DNA of 64,000 nt from Pseudophaeomoniella oleicola (lineage: Eukaryota > Ascomycota > Eurotiomycetes > Phaeomoniellales > Phaeomoniellaceae). The notes under the pieces were generated by a model that ran no database searches, was not told where the DNA came from, and worked only from the letters and a program-made list of their open reading frames with translations. Made by a program: the position numbers and the translations under genes. Each line of letters begins with the position of its first letter. The stretch's first letter is position 1. Below are positions 37,272 to 48,375 of this stretch, in pieces. The DNA is taken from the NCBI GenBank assembly GCA_003868215.1, contig QWDQ01000037.1:1-64000 (forward strand). The letters are read 5' to 3'.

Positions 37272-38442
37272 TCAAGCTTTCTTGAACACGGGAGTCTGTA
37301 ACCCATGAAACCCCTTGTACCCAGCAACATCCGGACTCTTCCACCCCTTCAACACGCCCTCTCGATCCGTCAGCTCATACACCTCGACGGCAAGAGGTCT
37401 ACAGCAATCGAGCATATCTCTAGTGCCACCACCGCTACCCGCCGTGTCCTCTGGAACGGCGGTAGTAGAAGCACCGCTTGCTTCGCCCCAGCCCCAGGCC
37501 GAGAGGTCGCCGCCGGGGCAGGTCGAGAGGGCGCAGAGGACGTCGACTTCGGCGAAGAATTCCCAGTAGTCGCCTGGTTTGGCGGGGCAGGGTTCCCTGA
37601 GAGAAGGGGGAGGGAGGGTAAGTAGTGTTAGAAGGAGAGGAAAGAGAAAAGCCAGGAGGATATTGAGGTATAAGAGGAAAGAAAAGAACGTACATAAAGT
37701 ATCTACCCTCCTCATCCAACCCGGTGACTTGAAACACATTGAGAACATCGTGCACATCTGACTCGTTCAAGCCGTAAGGGAGAACAGCCCGCGTGAGGTT
37801 CGAGTGGCATTGGAAGTCAAAGGATGTGCCGCTGATCAATTGGTTGACGTATGGGTCACATCGTGTGCCGAGAAGGTCGTGGACTCTGCCACCATGCTTG
37901 TCGACGCCGTAGTTGGAGAGACTGTCCTGTAATGACTGTCAGTATGACTGAGAAGCTTGACTGAGTTGAAGCTCAATGATCTTGACAGTTGCTTGCATAA
38001 AACCGGGCAATGACGAAAGTGAATGGAGAAGAAGCGTCCGAGAGACAGAGAGAGAGAACAAGAGAAAACTCGACAAGAGAAAAGAACGCACCGCCGTGAC
38101 CGTAACCAGCGGCCTCAGAAACGGCAAACAACTCCACAACCGATCAAACACCCTAACATGACTCTGCTGCAACTGCCTCGTCCTCGCCGCCCAGAACCGT
38201 TCCCGCGGATTCTGGCGATTCCAGACATTCAGATCGCCGACCTGGGGTCCCTCGGGTGTCAGGATCCGACACACCTGACCCGCCTTGACTTCCCAGGCGC
38301 GGCCTGAGCGGATCGGGATCGTGAAGGAGGTCGTTAGGGTACGGCCGTGTGGGGTGTGGGCTGTGGAGGCGATGGATTCGTAGAGGGGTTTGTTGAGGGG
38401 GATTGGGTCGTAGGCCGGGGACGGTTTGGGGGCTGCTGCCAT
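37272..38442 (-). CDS. DUF1989 (urea carboxylase-associated) family protein
   Basis: Family related to proteins encoded next to bacterial urea/guanidine carboxylases; the role in fungi is unclear. Exons 38092-38442, 37694-37926 and 37272-37596 give 302 residues. Introns are 165 bp (GTGCGT...TTACAG) and 97 bp (GTACGT...TCTCAG), the first the longest in a housekeeping-type gene here apart from the tropomyosin leader intron. Conserved segments: GRAWEVKAGQVCRILTPEGP, VGDLNVWNRQNPRERFW, LSNYGVDKHGGRVHDLLGTR, GTSFDFQCHSNLTRAVLPYG, PAKPGDYWEFFAEVDVLCAL and STCPGGDLSAWGWG. The conserved Cys, His and Glu residues suggest a metal or small-molecule site. No nitrogen-metabolism partner is adjacent. Confidence 0.9.
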
Positions 38443-39265
38443 TGTCGTGGGAAGGAGAGGGAATGTAAGTAGGGGAAAAAGATCGTGAAGAATCTCAAAG
38501 AATTAATCAGGCATTCAACATCAATTCATATGCGAACGAATAAGAGAACCGTCAGGAGTGTCGTGCATGTCCGGAACGTGTGCATACTAGGCCATCCCGA
38601 TTCGGAACCCAGTGAAAGGAGTGATGAAATATTATTATATTCGGTTTTGACAAATAGATTAGATCAGTAATTAGGAACCACTTCAGAACTTGGTTCCTTG
38701 ACTCTATGTCAACTTCGACGGTCAGTGTAATAATAATCACAATAAGAGAATGTCAAATGTCCTGGCTGAAGTGAGAGTCATGCCTGTTATATTTCATCCT
38801 TGGATCAGATGTGATCTAGTAATCATCCGAGAGGCAGCACATCTGTCTTCTCTGAATATATTACAGACATGCCAGCCAGCAGCATTCATCCTCACAGTAG
38901 AAAAGGCACGACGATGTATGTCACTTCCAAGCCTACAAAAGAAACGCCAGACGTAATCATACATTTTGATTTGTTAAGTCCTGGTCGTAAACATACATAC
39001 AGGGCATGTTTGAAGCATGCTCATGCGACATCACCTACTAGATGAATGCCCGGGTATCTCTCGCTAATCACACAATCGAAAAGAATGAAGAACGCCACCC
39101 ATTCCACCTTGAACAGGCCATCAGGTTCTGAGGGCACCCTGCTATTCCCGACGCTCAATAATCAACTTTGCTAACTTGATCAACGGCAAATCCGGTGATA
39201 TTCCAAAACGAAAACAAATCAAAACTGAAGCCTCTCACGACCATGATAGCCGATCTTAGAGGTCT
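38443..39265. other. Intergenic, DUF1989 to RhoGEF
   Basis: 823 bp holding the DUF1989 promoter and the 3' region of the RhoGEF gene. No gene recognised. Confidence 0.55.
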
Positions 39266-42200
39266 TCATGTGACAATCTTAGCAAAGTGCCGGTTCCAGA
39301 TCCAGCCTATAAGGCCAGCAGGGTCATCTTGATTTCTAGCAAGCCAAAGCTCACCTCTCTCGCCGACTACATCGAAAACTTCACCAGCGGTGTACGTCAA
39401 ATAAGGATATCCAGCTTCACGACGCGATCGATCGATGTTGAATTCGTAAATACTGGCAGCAAGGAAGATGACGTTCGGTTCCGTAGCTTCATCATGGTAA
39501 ATCGGTTCCGTAGCTCTCGGAGACTCGCCCATGGGCATAGCTGAATTGAATGTTCCCGAAAAGCGCTGACCTGGATCTGCCGGAGAACCTCGGATACCAA
39601 ACGTAAAATCAACAGGAAATGGCCCAAGGGAAGGGGACGGCGTCTCGACACTGAGGCGCGGTAGGCGAGGAGACGGTTCAGCGCTGCTTGTGGTAGGACG
39701 TCGGCTGTTAGCGGTTGTGTCCACAGAGACTGGCCGTTTAGTAGCGGTGGTCGACGATCCGTAAGTAGCCATTGATCCCCTGGAGCCTGACGTGGTTGAG
39801 CTCGCGCGAAGTCTGCCAGGAAGGAATGGACTGTTTTGCTTTGAAGTTTCGGCCATTTGAGGAGAGCCAACAGAATTGAGCGCCGGAGAGCCTTCAATGG
39901 AGAAAGAACGCTTCCCTGCATCAGAGACTGACGGTTGACGGGGGGATCCTTCACCTGTGAAGCTGGAATTCCGTGTTCCAAAGGCGACAAGGTTGGCCGT
40001 GTCAGATAAAAAAGAGCCATTACAAATTCCAAGACTTAGGACAGCTGTATCGGCAAGTGAATATTCAGCATGCCAATCACTCACCACCTCTTTGAGATCT
40101 TGAGGATCTTTGTCCATGATCCATCGGAACTTCTCACCCCATGCGCGCCACCACATCTTCTCGATGTTCACCAAATTATCCAGGACCACGCCAGCGAATG
40201 TTTTCGTAGTTGGCAAAAGAAGTCCCATACGATGCTTGGCTTCCTTATTGAGGGCAAGATATTCTTCTCCAAGTTCCTCGGTTTTCTTGTCGATCTTGGC
40301 CCCTTTCTGCTTCAGGTTTCGATACCTGCTGTAGTCCAGAACTCGATTATCACGTTTGGCCATAATGCCTTTCTCAAGTGCTTGGAGGTATTCGAACGCT
40401 TGGTCCATCGGTACCAAAACACCTCGGGTCACCTGCTCGACCTACGCACAGATTAGTAGAATTCAAGACGATAGTCAATGCTTAGACTCACATATGCCGG
40501 AAGAGCGACACTGTGGATTTCCTTCACGATCTTCCGGATAGTGACCCATTTGCTCTTGAACTCGGCATTCTCGTCCCTATCGTCACCAACAGACCCAAAT
40601 CCTTCAACGTCAGAGAGACTGCCCGCAAAGAGTTTCTGCGCACTTTCGATATGTGTAATGTGGTCGGCGATCTCCTGGCGTACAAGCATAAGCATTGTGC
40701 GGTTTTCGATATGTGCAGTTTTGATGACATCGTAAGCACGGTCTTCGACATATTCTGATAGACCAACTTGTTGTTTAAGCTTCTCTGTTCGACGACCAAT
40801 AGCCTTGCTGATGGCAGCGGCAACGGAGGTTTCTTTACGCTTGCGTGGACCAACCACATTGCTGACAATCTCGTGCTGCTTCTTTCGCTCGTTGATGCGA
40901 AGTGCCATATTTCTGACTCCAAGGAGAGCTTCTTTAATGTTGGCGTAGTCGGGGTGGTCCTCGTCTGTCACCTCCAAAAGATCTGAAAGTAGCAATGGAT
41001 ATTTCAGAAATCTTTGGACAGGTTTGACAAGAAGAGAGCTAAGATCCCACGCATTGGTAAGATCGGCTGATTCCTTAGCGCATGCCTTGACCCAAAATAG
41101 CAGATGCTCTTCCTGTTGTAACTGGTTGAGCCTCCTGATAGATGCCTCGTGCCCTTTGACATAGATAGTGTAGAGCTCCTCCATCTTGGCTATATGCTTG
41201 TTGAACACTTTACCAACTGTTGTCCTCGTATTGTCGTCGGGACTCATTTTATTATCTTGGAGGAATGAGGCGGTATCATCAGCAACCTCGGAACTAGAAG
41301 TCGCCTTGCTAGTCCGGTCGGTCTTCTTGGTTTCCAGAAGAAATTTTGCAAATGCGCCAGGCGCGGCATATTTCAAGTCTGTCCAGAACTCGTTTGAGAA
41401 GTGATAGATGTCCTCAACATTACAAAAGACGATCCTCTCATCATCTTTCGTGAGGTGAGCAACATCTGTTGCAGTGCCTTTGTATATAGAGACAACGACT
41501 GACAAGTCCTGGTGGTAACTTTTCTCGGTCCCTACGATTTCAGCCATGATATGCCAGCGTTTGTTCAACCTCTTTTGCGACAGAGACGGGGATGCTTCGG
41601 CGGTGGCAGTACTTTTACCAGTAGTATCGACGCTTAGCAGTCTCTCGTGAAGCAATGTGCTGCGCCTGCTTTCGAAACTCGATGGATCCTCACTCAATAG
41701 GATGCTTGGCACAGTATCCGTACTAGGTCGGCTTTGCTTAGTCGAGACAAGGGTAGCACCGTCAAAGCTCAGCGTTGTCCGCTCCAAAAGAGGCTCCCTG
41801 TTTGTGTTCCCTTGAAGCATAGTACGACGGCGAAGTTGAGCTGCTGCATAAAATGAGCCATTACCAGTCGAGGCACCAGACTTTGACACGGCATCCAGAC
41901 TAGACGGGGCAACGTCGACTTGGGGTTGTTGCTCGACATTGTTATTGATGTTACTCCTCACACTTCTTTGACTAGAGCTTGAGGTCAACATAGAAGCCGT
42001 TTCTGGCACTTCTGTTGTCTGTATGCCACCCATAGGGGGTGGTGGTGGTGGTGGTGGTGGTGGTGGAGAATAAGTCGGAATAGGTGGTGGACTCGAGAAA
42101 GGACTAGAAGGGTGTGGTAAACCTGCGCTGGAAAGAGTGTCAGCTCCTTGGGAGATGCTATCTATGCCTGGCAATGGTGAAGTTCGTCGAGCACGAGGAG

Positions 42201-45072
42201 TGGTCGCTCGATCCGATAGATCTTCATCCTTAGGTGGTGGCGTTGGCTTGAAGCTATCGTCCTCGTCCGTCGAGACGTCAGTCGATTCGGAGGCAAAGAG
42301 AGACCATTGTGCAGGAGATGGAGAGGCCTGTTCCCAGTCCTCACGTGCAGCCGGGTTGGCTCGATACTGGGAAATCACCGTATGCTGCGTTCCGCTGATG
42401 GTTTGCGCAGGTCGGAGAGAACGATTGTCTTCTTTGTCTGTCTCAACACTTCTCGGTTCCTGGTCCTTACCGTTGATCGTGTGTGAACCGTTGACAGCGG
42501 CGCCGAGATAGGGTTGCTCCGCTTTTCTTATATGAAGCGGCTGGGGTATGGTAAACGAGTTCCTATTGTTCTCTGTCTCCGAATGATCGTAAGATGCATG
42601 TTGAGAATCCCAACTGTCTTCACTGCCTGTCGATTGTGAACAGGACAGATTGTTGGTATAGAAGCTGTCCGTTGTTGCGCGATGTGACATGTCTTCCCTT
42701 TCTTCACCATAAGGATCTTCCGAGTCACGAGAAGTTTCATTGTACCCTGTGGGATAGCGCCTTGTTCCCGGTGAGCCAAGGACCTGGCCTGCAGCCACCG
42801 CATTCGAAAGTCGTGCAAGGCCTCTCAGCGGACTATCATTATGTCGCTGATACTCTTCAGGGGCGTCCTTCTTTTGAGGACTTTCTAATGATGAAGTCCA
42901 CGACTCATTACTTGGTGTCAATGCAGAGTCAATAGCCGCATGTGAGCGAGGCTCTGCCTTCTCCTCCAAGACTTCAGTATCTTGGTAGACGGCTGTGTCC
43001 CGAAGCAATATTTGCACAGACTCTTTATCAGATTGCGCCTCGCTATCGGACCTTTCCGAGCCAGGAATCGGCGATGGAAGCATGCTCGGCTGCCTCATCT
43101 GCATGATCTGGCTTAGGATCGTCCTGTCGCTTCGTTCTGGAGCTGGAAAATCTACTTGGGGTTCCGTATCAATCGGCGTGCCTTCCGTCTCCATCGTCGT
43201 CGCAGAATGAGGAAAAACATCGGTCTCCCCACCAATACGCGTTGCAGAGAGCCGCTCAGAACGCGAAGGTCCCCCTAGTGTTGGACTATCCATATCAGTG
43301 ATAACTCCATGTGCGTCCGAATTCTCAGCATGGGGTGGCGACACATTCTTCGTATCAAGAGTGAGTGCCCTGACTCTGTCAAATCCTCCTAAATGAGCCT
43401 CAGGTGTCGTTCGCTCTTGGTTCTGATCATCGGTATCAGTGATACCTTCAAAAACTGATGGTGATGATTGTTCCACAGCTTGACGCAGTTTCAGAGCTTC
43501 AAGTTCGAGTTGATGCTTCTGTTCTGCAAGTTGCCTTGCTCGTTCTTCTTCTGCTCGTCGCTCCTCCGCCAAGGCGGTCTGTCTGGCTTGTTCAGCAACA
43601 GAATGACTAATTATACGGCTTCTGCGAGCCGCAAAATCAACATTCTTCAACTCTGGGAGCTTTCGGGGTGACGTCTTGAGTGGTTTAGCCGGTTGTGCCT
43701 CCATCACCTGCCACTCGTCCACTGCCTTTGCTCTGGATGCCGCCGTGCTTGCCATCCAAATAGGTTGTCGGGGTCGAGAGCTCCTCAGAGTAGGTGAGAC
43801 CTTCGGAGGGGGAGCGATTATGTTTGCAGTCAACTGTGAACTCAGAGTATCATACGCCTGTCCACCAGGGATCCTGGTCTGAAGAGGTGTTTTCGCACGC
43901 CGGCCCGGGCTAGTTATCTTTTGAGGACCATTGGGAAGTTGACGGAGACCTTTCGAAGGAGTTGCAGCACGCGTCGCATAGCGATCCATCGCTGAACTCG
44001 CCCTACTCGATACAATTGAATCTGCTGAATCAGATGCATGGCTTCCCTGGCGAGTTCGAACTGGTATCCTCGAGCCTTGCTTTGCACCGGAAGATTTCGT
44101 TGACCGACCTGATCTTGCTGATTGCGAGGAAAGCCACGGCTTTGGAATTTCTGGGTCGATACCTTGATCCGCACCCTGAGCTGCTGTGTGGTCGCTGTGC
44201 GCCCGTCTATGTAGCCGTTGGCGCTTGGTAGGTGAACCTTTTGGTACTTTTGATAACAGTGCCACCCTATGTGCACCTTCCGAACCGTCGGCGTCGTCTT
44301 CGGAAAACATGGGGTTGGGAGAACGTAAAGGACTTCCTTCAGATCCCCGCCTCGTCCTAGGAGACGATATTCCATACCCTGGTCCAGAGTTCACTGCAAA
44401 TGTTTCGCCAAAAAGAGGGACGGGAGTATCATCAGCGGTCAAGTCAGAAGACAGGTTGCGCATCGACTTTGCCGCTCGACCATTGGTACTAATGTTAGTC
44501 CCGTGTGACGAGGATGGGTGCTGCTTTTTCAAGGTCGATGACAGGGGTCGGTTTTCCTTTGTCAACTTCTTGGGGGAGCGTCCCTTGCCATCGCTATCTT
44601 TCGCTGTCACAGGGATATGTGGTTGGAGCACTTTGCTTGCGGCTGACTGTCCCTTGGGTTTCTGCAGCGCTCGCAGCATAGGCCTTGTTGGAACAGGGGA
44701 AGCCTCTCCGCTCGGCCGCGACTCAAACATTGCCACTCTATCCTTCACTGATGACACCCTTGCTCTTGGTATTGCTGAAGGACTAGGCTTTTGGGAACCA
44801 CTATTGGCCAATCCATAGTTACGACCATTCGACAGACTAGTCCTTCGCTGGTAGCCAGGAGGCGTGATACCACCTCTCAGTGGACTTGGACTTCTGGTAC
44901 TGCCTGTGAGATCGCCGGCCGACGTATGCGCGAATGGATCCTCAAAGTGTTCCTCTCCATCTTTCGTTTTGAAGCCAGAGAACCTCGACGCTGGAAGTGT
45001 GACGAGTTCGGGTTGCTCTGCCTTCGCCACTGGAGGCCGTCGGTGCCCGCCTACGGCTCTGTCGTTATCCAT
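39266..45072 (-). CDS. DH-BAR-SH3 Rho/Cdc42 guanine nucleotide exchange factor
   Basis: Exchange factor that loads GTP on a Rho-family GTPase, built like fission-yeast Gef1 and animal Tuba. Exons 40492-45072 and 39266-40441 with one 50-bp intron (GTGAGT...GCGTAG) give 1918 residues. The first ~1160 residues are disordered, Ser/Pro-rich, with a basic Ala/Glu/Arg coiled segment (SVAEQARQTALAEERRAEEE) and a twelve-proline run ending PPMGG. The DH domain (about 1165-1400) shows KRWHIMAEIVGTEKSYHQDL and SLLVKPVQRFLKYPLLLSDL. The BAR domain (about 1410-1680) is restored across the splice at SVALPAYVEQVTRGVLV. About the last 65 residues are an SH3 domain (YPYLTYTAGEVFDVVGERGE). No PH domain is evident, as in the Gef1/Tuba group. 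Likely acts in polarity or septation; transcribed divergently from TERT. Confidence 0.92.
42039..42062 (-). repeat. GGT trinucleotide repeat coding for polyproline
   Basis: Eight GGT units on the plus strand, reading as proline codons within a twelve-proline run of the RhoGEF. Such runs bind SH3, WW or profilin partners. Confidence 0.9.
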
Positions 45073-45775
45073 AGTCCTTGGCCCAACACGCTCACTTCAG
45101 ACATTGAGGTTGGTTGAATGGTCAAGGGATGATTAGCAGGCTTCTCTGAGGGATCGACCAGATGACTTCGCATTTGAATGTCGTCTCTCTATCTGGTGTT
45201 CAAAGATGGGCGCTCAACTTGAGATTGAAAGATCTGTGTTCCAAAAGCAAAGTCAGAGGCGCCGGAGGATGCAAAGCGCAAAGCCAGCAGAAGTAGTACG
45301 ATCGTGGTGTTCGTAAAGCCCGCGAGATGAAGTTGCGCTTGCGGTGACGGTTCCGGGTTGCATCTACTACTGAGATCGGACGGTCGAAATGGAAATACAA
45401 CGAACGCTGCAAAGGCAGATGGTACGTGAGCTGTGGATCGAGAAAGGAGTCAATGACGGTTGTCCAGAGGTCTGCTTGTTCGAGCCGCGGATTTCCCTCT
45501 GGCAAAATGGGTGAGTGGACAAGGCGGGTGCAAATGCAGGGGAGTGTCGCAGGTGTTCAATACTCACTTTACAGCAAGATTCCCTGAGGGTGGAACGCGC
45601 CAGGAAAGTTTCGAAAAGAAGAGATTAATCGTAGAGAGTCAGTACACAGGCCACGAAGTGATCGATTAAGTTGCAGCAGTGGTGACAGGTTCTGAGTGGT
45701 GGAATAGAAAAAGGTCGAAGTCGAAGATTGAAACAATTGTATGTTTCGCAGAATGAATGAGGGTTACGGGGGATT

Positions 45776-45855
45776 TGGGTATGAGAGGTATGGGTAAGGG
45801 TAAAGGTATGGGAAAGGGCATGGGTAAGGGTATGTATGGGTATCGTTATGGCTAT
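45776..45855 (+). repeat. G-rich degenerate minisatellite
   Basis: Irregular 6-bp units of the type GGGTAA, GGTATG and GGGCAT. Within it four GGG runs at 45810, 45816, 45822 and 45828 are separated by 3-nt loops, matching the standard G-quadruplex pattern on the plus strand. Confidence 0.8.
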
Positions 45856-47373
45856 GGAATCATGGATATGGAGACAATTTATTGGTCTTTGGGGGTAGTC
45901 TTGTACGGATTTACGCAGAGGGAAAGGTACTGTACGGGTAAGATCAACTAAGGTAATACTGTTCTTTCTTTGATATCATAGACTTCGGACTGGCTGCGAA
46001 CTGCTACCTTAGCATTACCAGTAATGAATGATTCTAACGTGGTCAGAGTTGAGATATCTCAATCTGCATTGCATTCGTCTCTACCGTTCCCAATCAACAA
46101 TAGAAGGGATCAAAGGTGGACGCGCAAAGAAAGAGAAGGGAAATTTCCAGGTTAGGATCCGGGACACCGCCATGTCACCAAGTCACCATGTCCTCTCAAT
46201 CATGGGCTTCGGCTAAGTCGAACTGGCTCGACCGGGGGTGGAAGAATCGGGAATTCGGGAGCAGATTGGCCATATTAACATCCAACTCTCCGAGCCTAAA
46301 GCTTTGTCGATTGTCCAGTTCAGCACAGCACAGCAATTGCACTCCAACTGGATTGAAATTGAAATGGTAACGAGGCACAGGAAGGAGAGAGAGCAGAGTT
46401 CGAGAAAGAAAAGAAACAAAAAGACGATCCGTCGCTGCGGGAAATATTATTTACAGTTCACTATACGCGGGTAGATACCGAAACTCCGTACTATAGCGCT
46501 CGGTTCGTCCCAAGGCAGACGAAGGGAGACGGTTCATCTTATCCAAACGATTGTGCAAGCTTCAGCACCGAAGACTATCGACATATCCTGGCTCGAATCT
46601 ACTGGTTCTTGTCTCAGTGGTCGATTAGAAGGAAATGAGCATGGCGTGATGTGATGATGAAGGGTGGTAACTTAATGGTTCTCCTGTCTTCCCTGCTTAG
46701 GTGCAGATAGGCTCTGTGGTTCACATCTTTTTTTCCCTCTTTACTTGCCTTCAGATCTCATCGCATCACCTATCAGCCTATACCTGATAGTACATAATTG
46801 AGGCGCTTAATATGATACAGAGTGAACGCTCCAGACGTTCGCCTTTGAAGCTTCTCCTACGAGTGGAAGTCTCAAAGGTCATCTGTATCAAAGCATAGCA
46901 CGACTTGAACCTTCCTCCCGTATGCGATATGCTCAGCTGCTGGATCTCGAAAATCAATTAAGTTAGTTGTTGATTGTGTTGGCAATGCAGAAGCGGGTGC
47001 TCCCTTACCCTGCTTTCTCTGGGATTAAAAGTTGATTTGATCTTGTCAGGCAGAACTCCTCTTCGGGTAGGAATAAACGGAATAAGTTATCCTGCGGTGG
47101 ATGCCCGATCCCCTCTCCCCATCCTCAACCATGGTCCATGGCCCCATGGTGCAAGTCTGCAGATGTAATAATCATGTACGTGATACTGGCCACAAGAGAA
47201 GCTGAATAGAGCCCTTTCCCTGAGGGTCTTCGTCTTCGGCTTACTTGTGGCATCTGCTACCAAGATACGGTAGGTAAGGTAGGCAACATCTAACGTTTGA
47301 TAGCTTGGGGACCATCGTCCCATCAAAAGATGACGCGTTCTCGCTTCTCATTCACATAACATACCGACCAACG

Positions 47374-47395
47374 TATATATATATATATATATATA
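47374..47395. repeat. (TA)11 microsatellite
   Basis: Eleven uninterrupted TA units in noncoding DNA. Confidence 0.95.
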
Positions 47396-47995
47396 CACAT
47401 AAGGTACATACCCAAATACTTCCTCATAAGTTGATACAAGAACATGTATCCCATCTGGAAGCTTCATGTTAACAAATGGAGTTCCATTATGATAGCATAT
47501 TCTAGACTGTTGATAGTGAAATAGCCCAGTCGCCAGGACAGTTGACCTAGAGAAGGGTCCAAAGCTAAAGTACCTAGGTAGCGAGGTAGTCAAGCGATCC
47601 TCCATCTTTGAGACTAGCAGATAGTACCCTGACGGATGAGTCTAGAGCGGTGGAGTGCTTTTCTCAGGTATTACTGTTGTCTCTTGACCACCGACTGATA
47701 AGCTACCTGTACCTAGGTTAATTAGAGAGGAAATGGGTTCGGAGCATTCCCTTAGATCGACTTGGTATTCTATCGTATCATTAGACGAACCTGCTTCATA
47801 CAAGGGTACGGAAGAGTGGTACAGTATATAGCATCAAGATCCCGTTCAATGATGATTGAACATAGATAACTTACAAAAAGTGAGCGCCTAGGCAATTCTG
47901 TAACGACAATGATGGTCCCATCCGACTCGCATTGATACTTTCGTTAAACCGATGGCGATAATCAACGGTGAGATCTCCCATATCAAGGAGATGAA

Positions 47996-47996
<1 letters not shown>

Positions 47997-48032
<36 letters not shown>
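47997..48032. repeat. (ATT)12 microsatellite
   Basis: Twelve uninterrupted ATT units about 340 bp before the TERT start codon; likely polymorphic between strains. Confidence 0.95.
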
Positions 48033-48033
<1 letters not shown>

Positions 48034-48126
48034 GAAAATTGCTTGTGGGCTACTGACGCGTCGCGCATTTCCGTGACTGGAGCGCGTTCTTCGGTAGAAC
48101 GCTTGGCGGAAACAATTTCCAGGGAC

Positions 48127-48143
48127 TAATTAATTAATTAATT
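48127..48143. repeat. TAAT run
   Basis: Four tandem TAAT units, the same word seen in noncoding DNA near 23867, 26816 and 62342. Confidence 0.85.
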
Positions 48144-48375
48144 GCTACAACCATGAGTATGTTTAGCAAGCTCTACAAGTAGATGCAGTCGGTTTTCTGT
48201 CACGACACCTTGGTCTCACCGGCACTGGAGTCTTCTATGGTATCTCTGTACCTTAGTGCATCCTAGTATATCATCACTGAGATCCACGGTATTGACTCAA
48301 ACAGCATCGACGATGTATTCATTGCCGATCATTCTGTGTGCGATGGAAAAGTAAACACAGTAGATCCAATCTCTG

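Larger units (their letters stand above)
45073..48375. other. 3.3-kb divergent noncoding region, RhoGEF / TERT
   Basis: Largest gene-free interval. Must hold both promoters and leaders. It carries a GGGTAA/GGTATG-rich minisatellite (45780-45855), a (TA)11 tract, an (ATT)12 tract and a TAAT run. Open frames are short and unrecognised. Confidence 0.55.

Noticed and set aside
45757-45951. Gly/Met/Lys-rich 64-codon frame
   Set aside because: Product of the G-rich minisatellite.
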